Assembly: GCA_043745485.1 (NCBI GenBank)
Contig: JAYTSU010000021.1
Location: forward strand, 4,972 to 68,971
From: RYN-417 sp043745485
Lineage (GTDB): Bacteria; Patescibacteriota; Saccharimonadia; Saccharimonadales; JACDBH01
Length of the DNA stretch: 64,000 nucleotides
Direction: 5' to 3'
Below, piece after piece: positions 8,883 to 17,811 of the stretch. The translations under genes and the position numbers were made by a program. Under the pieces are notes generated by a model that searched no databases, was not told the DNA's origin, and saw only the letters and a list, made by a program, of their open reading frames with translations. Every line of letters begins with the position of its first letter. Within the stretch, counting starts at the first letter, position 1.

Positions 8883-9641
8883 CTAGCTTGTTTTGCGACG
8901 AGTTGTTGTAGTCCTCTTCTTAACAACTGGCTTGCGACGAGTAGTAGCCTTTGATGTTGCAATACGGCGTGACACAACTGGAGTGGTTTCTGTTGTGTTA
9001 ACGACTGTTACCTTTCCTGATGTACGAGTAGCAAACAAATATGCGTACAAGTTCATACCAACGACTGACCCAATGATTGGCCCAAAGATATATGCACGGC
9101 CCCACGACTGGTTAGCAAGTGCGACGGCAGGGTTGATAGTTGCATTTGATGCAAGTGAAGCTATAACTACGCCAACAAACAGTGCAGCACCAACAGTTGC
9201 TGCGAGCTTACCGCCTTCGTATTTTTGGTACAAAGCTGAAGTGATACCAAATGTAAATACAAACGTACCAACTGCTTCTGCAACGAGTACCTTCCAGTCA
9301 AAATTCTTACCTGCAATGCTCGTCAGTTTTTGGCCAGTAAAATACTGAGCTAACTGCCAAGCACCGTAACCGCCAAGCATCTGTGCTGCGAGGAATGCGA
9401 GTGCTTGTAATGATCCGATCTTACGAATAGTCCACATACCAACTGTTACTGCTGGATTAAAATGTGCACCAGAATTTGCTCTAAAAACGAGAGTTAATAG
9501 CATATAGGCAATTGCTGCACTAAATGCTACGAAATACCCAATACCAATTTGTGAACGTGCCACGTTTATAACTGCAGTTGCCAGGATGCCGGTACCCAGG
9601 AACTCCGCTACTAACATAGCGACTTTTGAACGTACTGTCAT
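8883..9641 (-). CDS. Aquaporin / MIP-family channel
   Basis: 252 aa membrane channel with six predicted transmembrane helices and both NPA boxes: HFNPAVTVG (about residues 60-68) and ATINPAVALANQ (about residue 170). These half-helices form the water/solute selectivity pore. Selectivity (water or glycerol) cannot be settled here. The last ~30 residues form a basic, Thr/Lys/Arg-rich cytoplasmic tail (TTRRKPVVKKRT), which is unusual for the family and resembles a histone-H1-like extension. GGAAGG lies about 9 bases before the ATG. Stands alone between the helicase terminator and the atp operon. Confidence 0.92.
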   Translation of the reverse strand: MTVRSKVAMLVAEFLGTGILATAVINVARSQIGIGYFVAFSAAIAYMLLTLVFRANSGAHFNPAVTVGMWTIRKIGSLQALAFLAAQMLGGYGAWQLAQYFTGQKLTSIAGKNFDWKVLVAEAVGTFVFTFGITSALYQKYEGGKLAATVGAALFVGVVIASLASNATINPAVALANQSWGRAYIFGPIIGSVVGMNLYAYLFATRTSGKVTVVNTTETTPVVSRRIATSKATTRRKPVVKKRTTTTRRKTS

Positions 9642-9776
9642 TGTAGAAAACCTTCCGTTATTTTATTACACTCAGCATAATACTATTTTTAGATTTTGCA
9701 AATAGTTATAGTTTTTATCTTGAAATAAGAAGCGTGGTATTGATCGAGATTATGTAAACTTTATGATTGCCTAATG

Positions 9777-10199
9777 CTATCGTTTTCGGCGCTTGAGGCC
9801 AGCAACTTGCAAACGAACTGCGTGGCGATCCATAAGCGTTTGGGCGTGCTGCAAAGACACGTGATCCCTGGCTTCGGCTTTCATTTTCTTGGCTAGCTCA
9901 AAGGCTTTCTGGACTTCTTGTTCATTAAGTTCGTCGGCGCTGTCAGCCTCATCAACGAGGATTTTTAACTCGTTATTTTCTACTTGTACCGTACCCCCGC
10001 TGATTGCAAATATGTCGCGTTGATCGTCACGTTCAGTTGCTGTTTTGCGCACCATAATGGCGCCGTGCGTTGCAACACTAATAAGCGGCATGTGGTCTGG
10101 CAAAACACCAATTTCACCGTCTAAAGTTGGTATTAATACTTCATATGCTTCGCCGTCATATTTAACACCGTCGAGTGTATATAAAACGAAGTGAATCAT
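9777..10199 (-). CDS. atpC: ATP synthase F1 subunit epsilon
   Basis: 140 aa. The N-terminal beta-sandwich has the family signature GEIGVLPDHMPLI (about residues 29-41) and FAISGGTVQVENN. The C-terminal half is a charged helical hairpin ending in RRKR. Part of the central stalk; it couples rotation and can inhibit ATP hydrolysis. Last gene of the operon, starting 3 bases after the atpD stop. No terminator hairpin is obvious in 9642-9776. Confidence 0.95.
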   Translation of the reverse strand: MIHFVLYTLDGVKYDGEAYEVLIPTLDGEIGVLPDHMPLISVATHGAIMVRKTATERDDQRDIFAISGGTVQVENNELKILVDEADSADELNEQEVQKAFELAKKMKAEARDHVSLQHAQTLMDRHAVRLQVAGLKRRKR

Positions 10200-10202
10200 G
10201 AA

Positions 10203-11594
10203 TTATTTCTTGTCTTCCTTGACTTCAGTGATGTCGCCCTTCATATAGAAAGCGCTTTCTGGCTTGTCATCATGCTTGCCATCAAGGATTTCTGCAAATC
10301 CAGCAATAGTGTCTGCAAGTGGTACGTATTTACCAGGTTTGCCCACGAAAATTTCTGCCACAAAAAATGGTTGTGTTAAGAAACGTTGGATTTTGCGTGC
10401 ACGTGACACAGTCAGCTTATCTTCGTCTGACAGTTCTTCCATACCAAGAATGGCAATAATGTCGATAAGGTCTTTGTAGCGCTGCAAAACACGCTGTACT
10501 TCACGGGCAACGCGGTAGTGCTCTTCACCAACAATTTCTGGGTCTAGGATCGTAGAGCTAGAGTCAAGCGGATCAACAGCAGGGTAGAGGCCTAGCTCTG
10601 TCAATGCGCGGTTTAACACAATGGTGGAGTCCAGGTGCGCGAATGTAGTTGCAGGTGCTGGGTCGGTGTTGTCATCGGCAGGTACAAACACGGCCTGCAC
10701 GGATGTGATAGAGCCTTTACGCGTTGATGTAATGCGTTCTTGTAATGCACCCATTTCTTGGGCCAAAGTTGGCTGGTAGCCCACTGCAGACGGCAAACGT
10801 CCCAGCAATGCAGAAACTTCAGAACCAGCCTGGGTGTAGCGGAAAATGTTGTCAATGAAAAGTAGCACATCATTGCCTTTGTCGCGGAAACCTTCGGCAA
10901 TAGTCAGGCCGCTCAAGGCTACGCGGAGACGCGCACCAGGTGGCTCGTTCATTTGTCCAAACACTAGCGAAGTCTTTTCAATTACACCAGATTCAGTCAT
11001 TTCGTGGTATAGGTCATTACCTTCACGGGTACGCTCGCCGACACCTGCAAATACGGAGTAGCCGTTGTGGAACTTGGCGATGTTGTTGATAAGTTCTTGA
11101 ATAAGCACGGTTTTGCCGACACCAGCTCCACCAAACAGCCCAACCTTACCACCACGAGTTACAGGCGCAATGAGGTCAATAACTTTAATGCCTGTTTCCA
11201 AGATTTCGGTATTGCCAGACTGCTCAGTAAAAGCAGGGGGTAAACGATGAATTGGTGATGTGTTTTTAAAGACACCACCTTTATTATCAATTGGCTCACC
11301 AATAACGTTAAACATGCGGCCCAATGTTTCTTCGCCAATAGGCACACTAATTGGTGCGCCAGTATCAATCATTGTGGCACCGCGTTCCAGGCCATCGGTT
11401 GCACCAAGTGCAATAGCTCGGACGCTAGATTCGCTCAAGTGCTGCGCAACTTCAAACAGTAACTTTTCGCCGTTTAGGGTTGCTTCTAACGCATTATAAA
11501 TAGCGGGCAAATGGCCCATTTCAAAATGCACGTCTACCACCACGCCAACGATCTGGCTAATTTTACCGGTCTTTGTTGCTTCTGCTGTTGCCAT
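10203..11594 (-). CDS. atpD: ATP synthase F1 subunit beta (catalytic)
   Basis: 463 aa catalytic subunit. The Walker A is GLFGGAGVGKTVLI (about residues 150-163), followed by GVGERTREGNDLY with the catalytic Glu, LLFIDNIFRYTQAGSEVSALLGR (Walker B), and the DELSD-type loop MEELSDEDKL. The sequence is slightly shorter than the usual ~470 aa but complete. A clear Shine-Dalgarno (GAGGAG) precedes the ATG, in contrast to the leaderless first genes of many units in this window. Confidence 0.98.
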   Translation of the reverse strand: MATAEATKTGKISQIVGVVVDVHFEMGHLPAIYNALEATLNGEKLLFEVAQHLSESSVRAIALGATDGLERGATMIDTGAPISVPIGEETLGRMFNVIGEPIDNKGGVFKNTSPIHRLPPAFTEQSGNTEILETGIKVIDLIAPVTRGGKVGLFGGAGVGKTVLIQELINNIAKFHNGYSVFAGVGERTREGNDLYHEMTESGVIEKTSLVFGQMNEPPGARLRVALSGLTIAEGFRDKGNDVLLFIDNIFRYTQAGSEVSALLGRLPSAVGYQPTLAQEMGALQERITSTRKGSITSVQAVFVPADDNTDPAPATTFAHLDSTIVLNRALTELGLYPAVDPLDSSSTILDPEIVGEEHYRVAREVQRVLQRYKDLIDIIAILGMEELSDEDKLTVSRARKIQRFLTQPFFVAEIFVGKPGKYVPLADTIAGFAEILDGKHDDKPESAFYMKGDITEVKEDKK

Positions 11595-11649
11595 TATTTC
11601 TTCTCCTCGCTGTTAGTGTATGTCATAAAAGTTTCTAAAGTTACATGAA

Positions 11650-12522
11650 TCATTTCATTGCCTCCGCACCGCCAGTTACTTCAGCAATTTCCTGGGTAAT
11701 GTTCGACTGGCGTGCACTATTAAAAGCCAGCGTAAGGTCTCCGATAATGTCATTAGCATTGTCAGTTGCGTTTTTCATACTCAACATACGCATTGAGTGT
11801 TCAGAGGCAATACTCTCAAGCATTGCTTGCCAAATTTGGACTTCTAGCAGGCGCTCAGTCACATTGTCGAGCACATCAGTTATAGTTGGCTCAAACGTGA
11901 CACTGCTGAGTGATTCGGTTGCACCAGGGTCAGATTCATCCAAACGCGCGGGCAACAGCGACATGGCATTTGCGACTTGCAGAATGTTGGACTGGTGCAC
12001 GGTATAAAGTAGCTGGACGTCATCAACAGCAGAAGTCGCATATTGATCTATAATACTTGTCAAAATTGGGCGTAGGTCATTGGCACTTGGATGGTCGCCG
12101 AAGCCTGGAAAGGCGGCAAGCAGTTCAATTCCTTCCAGGCGGCGGATAAACTGGACGCCGCGTTTACCAATAACAATGGCTTGGGATTTTACACCATGTT
12201 TCTTATCTTCGATTGCTGCTTTAGTTAAAAGCTTTATGATATTCGAATTGTAGGCACCGGCAAGTCCACCGTCGCTAGTAATTGCCACATAAAGCCGGGT
12301 TTTAACTTCGCGTTGCACGAAGAGTGGATGTTCATTAACATCTGTAACAGTTGTTAAACGGCTAAGAAGCTCGTGAGCCGCAACTCGGTAGCTTCGGCCA
12401 CGCTCCGCAACTTCTGTGGCGCGGCGCATTTTTGAGGCAGAAACCAACTCCATCGCCTTAGTGATCTGGCGAGTACTTTTGACGCTCTTTATACGTCGTT
12501 GAAGTAGTTGGGTACTAGCCAT
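11650..12522 (-). CDS. atpG: ATP synthase F1 subunit gamma
   Basis: 290 aa rotor subunit. The N-terminal helix contains RRIKSVKSTRQITKAMELVSASKMRRA, and the C-terminal helix contains SEHSMRMLSMKNATDNA and NSARQSNITQEIAEV. These two ends form the coiled coil turning inside the alpha3beta3 ring. The centre (SDGGLAGAYN) is the Rossmann-like part. It lies between atpA (4 bases away) and atpD. Confidence 0.97.
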   Translation of the reverse strand: MASTQLLQRRIKSVKSTRQITKAMELVSASKMRRATEVAERGRSYRVAAHELLSRLTTVTDVNEHPLFVQREVKTRLYVAITSDGGLAGAYNSNIIKLLTKAAIEDKKHGVKSQAIVIGKRGVQFIRRLEGIELLAAFPGFGDHPSANDLRPILTSIIDQYATSAVDDVQLLYTVHQSNILQVANAMSLLPARLDESDPGATESLSSVTFEPTITDVLDNVTERLLEVQIWQAMLESIASEHSMRMLSMKNATDNANDIIGDLTLAFNSARQSNITQEIAEVTGGAEAMK

Positions 12523-12526
12523 TTAG

Positions 12527-14089
12527 CTACTTATTGTCCTTCACTTCAGCTACATGCTCATAAGCCTTTGCCACACTTTTCGCAAGTGTTAGTATCTTCG
12601 CTTTGTCTGCGTCAGCCGGCTCTGCACCAGTGTTGAGGCCTTCGACAATTGTTGGATGGTCATGTTTTAAATCACGAAGTAAGGCCGACTCAGCGGTCTT
12701 GATTTTGTCCAGTGGAACCTTATCAAAAATACCTTCAGTAGCGGCCAATAGCATAGTAAACATTTGCCACACACCGTAAGGAGTATACTGTGGCTGCTTC
12801 AAAAGTTCGGTCAAACGCTGACCGCGCTCGATACGCTGCTTGGTGTCGGCATCGAGGTCGGTCGAGAACTGTGAAAATGCAGCAAGTTCACGGAACTGTG
12901 CCAGGTCAACACGGAGTGACTTGGCAACACTTTTAACGGCTTTTGTCTGAGCAGAGCCACCAACACGCGAAACCGAAAGACCAACGGATACAGCCGGACG
13001 AATACCCTGGTAGGACAAGTTGGTTTCCATGAAAATTTGACCGTCGGTAATAGAGATGACATTAGTTGGGATGTAGGCAGAAATATCACCCGCCTGCGTT
13101 TCGATAATAGGCAGGGCAGTTAACGAGCCTGAGCCAAGTTCGTCGTTTAGCTTCGCAGAACGCTCGAGCAAGCGACTATGAAGGTAAAAAACATCACCTG
13201 GATACGCCTCGCGGCCCGGTGGACGGCGAAGCAAGAGTGACATCTGGCGGTAGGCTGCCGCGTGCTTCGAAAGATCATCATAAATAATCAATGCGTGCTG
13301 TTTGTTGTCGCGGAAATATTCGCCCATGGCTGTTGCTGCGTACGGAGCCAAGTACTGTAGCGATGCAGGGTCGGCAGCCGAAGTAGCCACCACAATCGTC
13401 TGGTCCATAACACCTTCACGCTTGAGGCGCTCCACCAGGCGGGCAACTTTACTCATCTTTTGACCGATAGCGACGTAGATGTTAATAACGCCTGTTTTCT
13501 GTTGGTGTTGGTTAATCATCGTGTCGATAGCAACAGCGGTCTTGCCAGTTTGACGGTCGCCAATAATAAGCTCACGCTGGCCACGGCCAATTGGCACCAT
13601 GGCATCGATGGCGATAATGCCAGTCATCAGCGGTTCATGCACGCTTTTACGAGTCAAAACACCTGGCGCGACTTTCTCTACCGCACTTGTGAGCGTCGTT
13701 TTGATTGCGCCTTTGCCGTCAATTGGGTTACCCATTGGGTCAACCACACGACCAACCAGCTCTGGTCCAACAGGGACTTCCAAAATTTTGCCCGTTAGTT
13801 TAGCTTTAGCGCCGGCTTTGATAAGCGTATCTTCACCCAAAAGCACGCCACCAATTTCGTCCTCAGATAGGTTGAAGGCAAAAGCCGTCACTGCGCTGCC
13901 GTCAATAGCATCAATTTCGATCATTTCGTTATAACCACAGGTTGTTAGCCCATAAATCCACACCACACCGTCACCAACACGGGTTACAATGCCTGTTTGT
14001 TCAATTTCAGGGCGCTTTTTAAGCTCGGCTATTGCAGAACGAATATCTGCCGATAGGTCTGTGATTGATATATCTTTCATGGTACTCAT
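12527..14089 (-). CDS. atpA: ATP synthase F1 subunit alpha
   Basis: 520 aa regulatory nucleotide-binding subunit. The P-loop is GDRQTGKTAVAIDT (about residues 178-191), with ALIIYDDLSKHA as Walker B and PGREAYPGDVFYLHSRLLER, SVGLSVSRVGGSAQ as family signatures. The arginine finger lies in the SVSRVGGSA segment. Length is typical. It follows atpH by 6 bases. Confidence 0.98.
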   Translation of the reverse strand: MSTMKDISITDLSADIRSAIAELKKRPEIEQTGIVTRVGDGVVWIYGLTTCGYNEMIEIDAIDGSAVTAFAFNLSEDEIGGVLLGEDTLIKAGAKAKLTGKILEVPVGPELVGRVVDPMGNPIDGKGAIKTTLTSAVEKVAPGVLTRKSVHEPLMTGIIAIDAMVPIGRGQRELIIGDRQTGKTAVAIDTMINQHQQKTGVINIYVAIGQKMSKVARLVERLKREGVMDQTIVVATSAADPASLQYLAPYAATAMGEYFRDNKQHALIIYDDLSKHAAAYRQMSLLLRRPPGREAYPGDVFYLHSRLLERSAKLNDELGSGSLTALPIIETQAGDISAYIPTNVISITDGQIFMETNLSYQGIRPAVSVGLSVSRVGGSAQTKAVKSVAKSLRVDLAQFRELAAFSQFSTDLDADTKQRIERGQRLTELLKQPQYTPYGVWQMFTMLLAATEGIFDKVPLDKIKTAESALLRDLKHDHPTIVEGLNTGAEPADADKAKILTLAKSVAKAYEHVAEVKDNK

Positions 14090-14095
14090 AGGGGA

Positions 14096-14497
14096 TTATT
14101 TATTCCTCGCGGCAGTTAATCGTTTTAGTTTATTAAGTTTAGCGCGAACTGTCAGGTCTAGCTCTTCGCCGGCCATCTCTAAACGCACACCACCTACTAA
14201 AGTCTCGTCAATCTGCTCATTTAAAGCAATATTTTGAGCTTTTGGATAGTCGTTTTTTAATTCATGCATGATGGCAGCGCGCTCAGATACTCCTAAGGCA
14301 TAAGCGCTCACTACAGTGGCCTCAACATGCCCATGATTGGCACGATACTTTAGAACGTCACGCATTAATGATTCGATATCATCCGTGCGACTTTGCTCCA
14401 ATAAGTATCCAGCTATAGATTTGGCAAGGGCGGCACTATCAGATATATGCATAGTACGCTCACCAATTACTTCAGCTAGTTCGAGGCGGCTAATCAT
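14096..14497 (-). CDS. atpH: ATP synthase F1 subunit delta (short form)
   Basis: 133 aa, clearly shorter than the usual ~175-180 aa delta/OSCP subunit. The C-terminal part keeps the family pattern (DETLVGGVRLEMAGEELDLTVRAKLNKL), while the N-terminal helical domain that caps F1 is cut to about 70 residues. Position between b and alpha is the standard order. Annotation rests on position plus the C-terminal signature. The shortening is probably lineage-specific rather than a mutation, since the frame is intact. Confidence 0.88.
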   Translation of the reverse strand: MISRLELAEVIGERTMHISDSAALAKSIAGYLLEQSRTDDIESLMRDVLKYRANHGHVEATVVSAYALGVSERAAIMHELKNDYPKAQNIALNEQIDETLVGGVRLEMAGEELDLTVRAKLNKLKRLTAARNK

Positions 14498-14500
14498 GTT

Positions 14501-15034
14501 TTACTTACGTCCCTTCAGAGCACGCTCAACAATTTCAGCATCCTTTTTGGAATCTACTTTTTCGTGGACTACCGCCTCGGTAGCTTCGGATACCAGTCCC
14601 ACGAGCTCTTTTTCAACAGCACGGCGCGCGCGGTCGGCATCTTCACCAATCCGTTCGTCGGCGTCTTTCATGATGGCTTCAACTTTTACTTTGGCGTCTT
14701 TTTCGGCGGCCTGGATAAGTTCTCGCGACTCTTTGTGTGCGATAGCTATAATTTTGTCAGCGTCATGACGAGCGTCACGGATAACGGTGGCGGCCTTGGC
14801 GTCTAAGTTAGCTTTTTCTTTTTCCATTTGCTCACCAAGCAAAATACCATCAGCAATTACCTGACGGCGTTCAGCAAGCATCTTAGTTATAGGCTTGAAG
14901 GCAAACTTTTTAAGAATCAAAAAAACCAGTCCAAAAGTAATAAGCTGGAAAACCAGACTCTTGCCATCAACCCCTAGAGCCGCGAGCGGGGAACCAGAAT
15001 CGGCAGCTTCAGCGGCAAAAAACGTGTATATCAT
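14501..15034 (-). CDS. atpF: ATP synthase F0 subunit b
   Basis: 177 aa peripheral-stalk subunit. One transmembrane helix (about residues 27-44, LVFQLITFGLVFLIL) is followed by KKFAFKPITKMLAERRQVIADG, the b-subunit signature, and a long charged Ala/Lys/Glu-rich coiled coil to the C-terminus. AAGGA lies before the ATG at a normal distance. Confidence 0.96.
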   Translation of the reverse strand: MIYTFFAAEAADSGSPLAALGVDGKSLVFQLITFGLVFLILKKFAFKPITKMLAERRQVIADGILLGEQMEKEKANLDAKAATVIRDARHDADKIIAIAHKESRELIQAAEKDAKVKVEAIMKDADERIGEDADRARRAVEKELVGLVSEATEAVVHEKVDSKKDAEIVERALKGRK

Positions 15035-15059
15035 GCGCTTTTCCTTTCTTTTTTAGGGG

Positions 15060-15290
15060 TTATTTGATGATGAATACTGACGCAAATACCAGAAGCGCCA
15101 TAAGCTCGATGATGGCAATAATAACAAGAACTTGTCCGAGGTACTTACTTGCTTCTGGGTTACGACCAACGGCGGTCATAAAAGCGTTACCGATAAGACC
15201 AATACCAATAGCGGGTCCAATCATACCAAAGCCCATCATGATACCCTTGGCAAGTACGGCAGTGTTGACTGCTTCTGCGAAATTAAACAT
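15060..15290 (-). CDS. atpE: ATP synthase F0 subunit c
   Basis: 76 aa hairpin of two transmembrane helices with the polar loop GRNPEAS. The ion-binding carboxylate is the Glu in IIAIIELMALLVF. The helix-1 Gln and the ES/ET pair that mark Na+-binding rings are absent (the residue after Glu is Leu), so proton coupling is the more likely reading, by inference. A strong AGGAG precedes the ATG. Confidence 0.96.
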   Translation of the reverse strand: MFNFAEAVNTAVLAKGIMMGFGMIGPAIGIGLIGNAFMTAVGRNPEASKYLGQVLVIIAIIELMALLVFASVFIIK

Positions 15291-15320
15291 TAATTTACTC
15301 CTTCTTTTATAAAACTTAAA

Positions 15321-16157
15321 TTAGTTTGCGGCTTTACCAACCTCAGCATTGACTACTTCATCAACGGTCAGATGGTCCTGCGCACTTTCATGGCCACCAT
15401 GATTGACGGCAACCGCCAAGTACATAATGGACAACATGACAAAAATATAGGCCTGTAAGGCACCCACCAACAACTCTAGTATGGTAAACGGCAGTGCAGT
15501 GATGGAGCCAGCGATGCCTCCAAGGGCCGAAAAGACCGCGATGATAATTTCGCCGATAGCAACGTTTAGAAACAACCGTAGTGCCAGACTAGCAATACGC
15601 GTGACGTCACTAAACATTTCAAAAATTCCTAGCAGCAGTGTTATAGGGTTTTTTAAACTGCCGTTAAAATAATGCCGTAAATGACTGATTGGTCCGGATT
15701 CCTTGATAGCAAAATACTGTACGAGTAGCCAGGTAATTATTGCCGCCGCTAACGTACCATTCAAATCGGCTGTAAAAGGCCGAGTCAACGGTTCGCCGTG
15801 TGACTGAAATGCTTCACCAACAAACGGTAATAAACCTAGCCAGTTGCTGAAAAGAATGAAGAAGAAAATAGCCACGAAATACGGAGCATATTTAACAGCT
15901 TTTTCTTCGCTACCGAGGGCGCTCTTGAGCGTATCAGTAATAAAATCTGTGCCGACTTCAACTACCTGGGTCAGGCCACCTTTAGGTTTAAGCGTCATAC
16001 GTCGAGCCACCGTAATCAAGACGACCATGATTAATATAGCGCATATTACGCCGTAAAACATCGAATTCGTGATGGCAATACCGCGTATCGTAAACACAGT
16101 TAAGGGGGTAATGTGGATTACAGGATCTATAGCGAAATTGGTGAGGATATTAGTCAT
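15321..16157 (-). CDS. atpB: ATP synthase F0 subunit a
   Basis: 278 aa membrane protein with five or six predicted helices. SLALRLFLNVAIGEIII contains the essential stator Arg, and LLVGALQAYIFVMLSIMYLAVAV is the conserved last helix. It forms the half-channels for ion entry and exit against the c-ring. Its ATG overlaps the end of the upstream atpZ-like gene by 4 bases, indicating translational coupling. Confidence 0.96.
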   Translation of the reverse strand: MTNILTNFAIDPVIHITPLTVFTIRGIAITNSMFYGVICAILIMVVLITVARRMTLKPKGGLTQVVEVGTDFITDTLKSALGSEEKAVKYAPYFVAIFFFILFSNWLGLLPFVGEAFQSHGEPLTRPFTADLNGTLAAAIITWLLVQYFAIKESGPISHLRHYFNGSLKNPITLLLGIFEMFSDVTRIASLALRLFLNVAIGEIIIAVFSALGGIAGSITALPFTILELLVGALQAYIFVMLSIMYLAVAVNHGGHESAQDHLTVDEVVNAEVGKAAN

Positions 16158-16498
16158 ATTATCTTTGCCTTTCTCTTGGTTTTAATAGTGGCTTCCGCGG
16201 CATCTGAAGCCTGCTGTTGATTTACTTGTTTGATAGTTGTCCAAACGGCAGCGCTTCCGGCAACAACAGCTAACATTAGCCCAACTAATGTGAATGAAGG
16301 AGACGAGCGAAAATGTTCATCGATTTTAACTCCAGCTACTATAGGCACTACTACAGTGATTGCCAAGCGCCAGCCCATATTGAACGTCGAACTTATAAAT
16401 TGTTGCTTGGCGCCAAATGCCGCAGCTGCCTGTTCAACTTTTGCGTTGACAGGGTCTATCTGAGTCGTCGTTATAACTTTGGCGGCGGCTTTTCCCAT
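16154..16498 (-). CDS. atpZ: AtpZ/AtpI-like F0F1 assembly membrane protein
   Basis: 114 aa from the ATG at 16498 (MGKAAAK). A longer frame to 16576 would run over the operon promoter, so the shorter start is preferred. Two hydrophobic hairpin helices are visible: MGWRLAITVVVPIVAGVKIDEHF and FTLVGLMLAVVAGSAAVWT. This matches the small gene-1 product (AtpZ/AtpI) that often opens atp operons and helps c-ring assembly or Mg supply. The soluble flanks are Ala/Lys/Gln-rich. First gene of the nine-gene operon. Confidence 0.8.
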   Translation of the reverse strand: MGKAAAKVITTTQIDPVNAKVEQAAAAFGAKQQFISSTFNMGWRLAITVVVPIVAGVKIDEHFRSSPSFTLVGLMLAVVAGSAAVWTTIKQVNQQQASDAAEATIKTKRKAKII

Positions 16499-16508
16499 TA
16501 ATGTTCTC

Positions 16509-16538
16509 ACTATAACAGAGATAGGCAGAGGCGTGCAA
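16509..16538 (-). promoter_or_regulatory. atp operon promoter
   Basis: On the minus strand TTGCAC (plus 16533-16538) and TATAGT (plus 16509-16514) are 18 bases apart. The -10 ends 10 bases before the atpZ-like ATG at 16498, giving a very short or absent 5' leader. Confidence 0.65.
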
Positions 16539-16553
16539 GTGTAAATAGAATCT

Positions 16554-17234
16554 TTACTGATCAATGCCAATGGCACGCTTTAAACGTATAGATGGGCTTT
16601 CACTGGCGGGTCCATTGAGACCACCGCATGTGGCAGGATCTTGTTTGGCATCAACTTGTGCTGCAGAGGTTGCGACCGTTTTATACTGAAGAGACGCGTC
16701 TTCGCTGAATGGGCCATAGGAAATGAGTAAACGATCTTTGTCGCCGATAATTTTATTATCAATGCGTTCAATCTGCTCTCCATTCAAAACATATTTAACG
16801 GAAAGGGACTCAGTATTGCTAAGCAACGCTGAATCCGTATGAATATAATCTTGCCCAATACTCCATCCAATGTTTTCAAAGAAGTCTTGATAAGTTACCC
16901 GCTTGTCATGCACATGGATTACATCGTTAATGTTTTCATGCAAATGGGTGCGACCTTTAACATTGTTGGCATAGTCCGATGTGCAAGCAGCAATCTCTTC
17001 GTAATAGCCAAAGCCTTTATATTCTTCACGGCTACCGTTGATATAAACAGCAAAATTAGCATGATAATGTGTCTCGCTTGGGTGTACAATCAAAAATCGC
17101 AGTGCACCAAACCATAAAATTCCACTCACAAAACCAATAAAGAGCAACGACAAACCAGGAGTATTTTTTACAAATTTCCTAGACATATGGTTAATAAAAT
17201 TCTCTGAAGGGTACGATACAGATTTTTTTGACAT
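16554..17234 (-). CDS. Membrane-anchored His-rich protein of unknown function
   Basis: 226 aa, not assigned to a named family. One transmembrane helix (about residues 28-50) leaves the C-terminal 175 residues outside. The exterior part is rich in His pairs: ETHYHANFAVYING, GRTHLHENINDVIHVHD. It also has Cys in AACTSDYANN and PATCGG. The H-x-H clusters suggest metal (Cu or Zn) binding, by inference only. The divergent neighbour is a small membrane protein followed by a glutaredoxin, and heme O synthase is in the same window, so a role in copper delivery or thiol chemistry at the surface is worth testing. TACACT lies 6 bases before the ATG (leaderless type). Confidence 0.75.
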   Translation of the reverse strand: MSKKSVSYPSENFINHMSRKFVKNTPGLSLLFIGFVSGILWFGALRFLIVHPSETHYHANFAVYINGSREEYKGFGYYEEIAACTSDYANNVKGRTHLHENINDVIHVHDKRVTYQDFFENIGWSIGQDYIHTDSALLSNTESLSVKYVLNGEQIERIDNKIIGDKDRLLISYGPFSEDASLQYKTVATSAAQVDAKQDPATCGGLNGPASESPSIRLKRAIGIDQ

Positions 17235-17291
17235 AGTTTTAGTGTATCAAATCATACATGGCATTCGTATGAGTTTGGTATAATAGTTTTT

Positions 17292-17522
17292 ATGTATCTC
17301 GCAAAAAATTTGATGCAAGGAATGGAAATGAGTATGGGATTACATACATCTTCCACTCCAATCGCAAAAGAAACTTTGGGCACCAGATTTAGTAATAATA
17401 TGCAACATCCTGGTCTAGCCATCCCAATTGTCACTGTAGTAATTATTGCGGTGATGCTTGGAGTTTTCTGGCTGCTCAAGCGTTTTACCTCATGGCAATT
17501 TCCAATAAATAAGAAAGGATAA
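17292..17522 (+). CDS. Small single-pass membrane protein
   Basis: 76 aa, unrecognised. It has a soluble Met-rich N-terminus (MQGMEMSMGLH) and one transmembrane helix (about residues 44-62, IPIVTVVIIAVMLGVFWLL) with a short basic tail. TATAAT with an upstream TGG (extended -10) ends 7 bases before the ATG, so the mRNA is probably leaderless. The glutaredoxin gene begins 4 bases after the stop and has its own Shine-Dalgarno, so the two form an operon. The Met/His content could bind metal. Confidence 0.7.
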   Translation: MYLAKNLMQGMEMSMGLHTSSTPIAKETLGTRFSNNMQHPGLAIPIVTVVIIAVMLGVFWLLKRFTSWQFPINKKG

Positions 17523-17526
17523 ACAT

Positions 17527-17766
17527 ATGGTTACGGTATATAGCGCAACATGGTGTGCATTTTGTCACGCTGCGAAGGGGTATTTTGATAAACTCGGCAT
17601 CAAATACGATGACAAAGACATTGAAAAAGATCCAAAGAACGCCGATGAGTCGATAGCAAAGTCAAATCAAATGGGTATCCCGGTAATCGACATTGATGGG
17701 ACTATCATTGTTGGCTTCGATAAGCCGGCAATTGATGCAGCCTTACTGGCCCACGCTCAAAAGTAA
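17527..17766 (+). CDS. Glutaredoxin-like protein (NrdH/Mrx1 type)
   Basis: 79 aa thioredoxin-fold protein with active site WCAFC (Cys11-x-x-Cys14), cis-Pro segment MGIPVIDIDG and the glutaredoxin C-terminal GFDKPAID. It would reduce disulfides in the cytosol, possibly serving ribonucleotide reductase. Shine-Dalgarno AGAAAGGA is in place. It follows a small membrane protein and precedes a gene with an NrdR-box-like palindrome in its promoter. Confidence 0.9.
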   Translation: MVTVYSATWCAFCHAAKGYFDKLGIKYDDKDIEKDPKNADESIAKSNQMGIPVIDIDGTIIVGFDKPAIDAALLAHAQK

Positions 17767-17790
17767 TCACTTCCCTAAACTCTACATCTA

Positions 17791-17804
17791 GTGATAATTA
17801 TCAC
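17791..17804. promoter_or_regulatory. Perfect 14-bp palindrome
   Basis: GTGATAATTATCAC is fully self-complementary and lies in the glutaredoxin/163-aa gene spacer. Its centre is 22 bp from the centre of the NrdR-box-like element, about two helical turns, which suggests paired operator sites. Confidence 0.4.
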
Positions 17805-17811
17805 AGTCACA

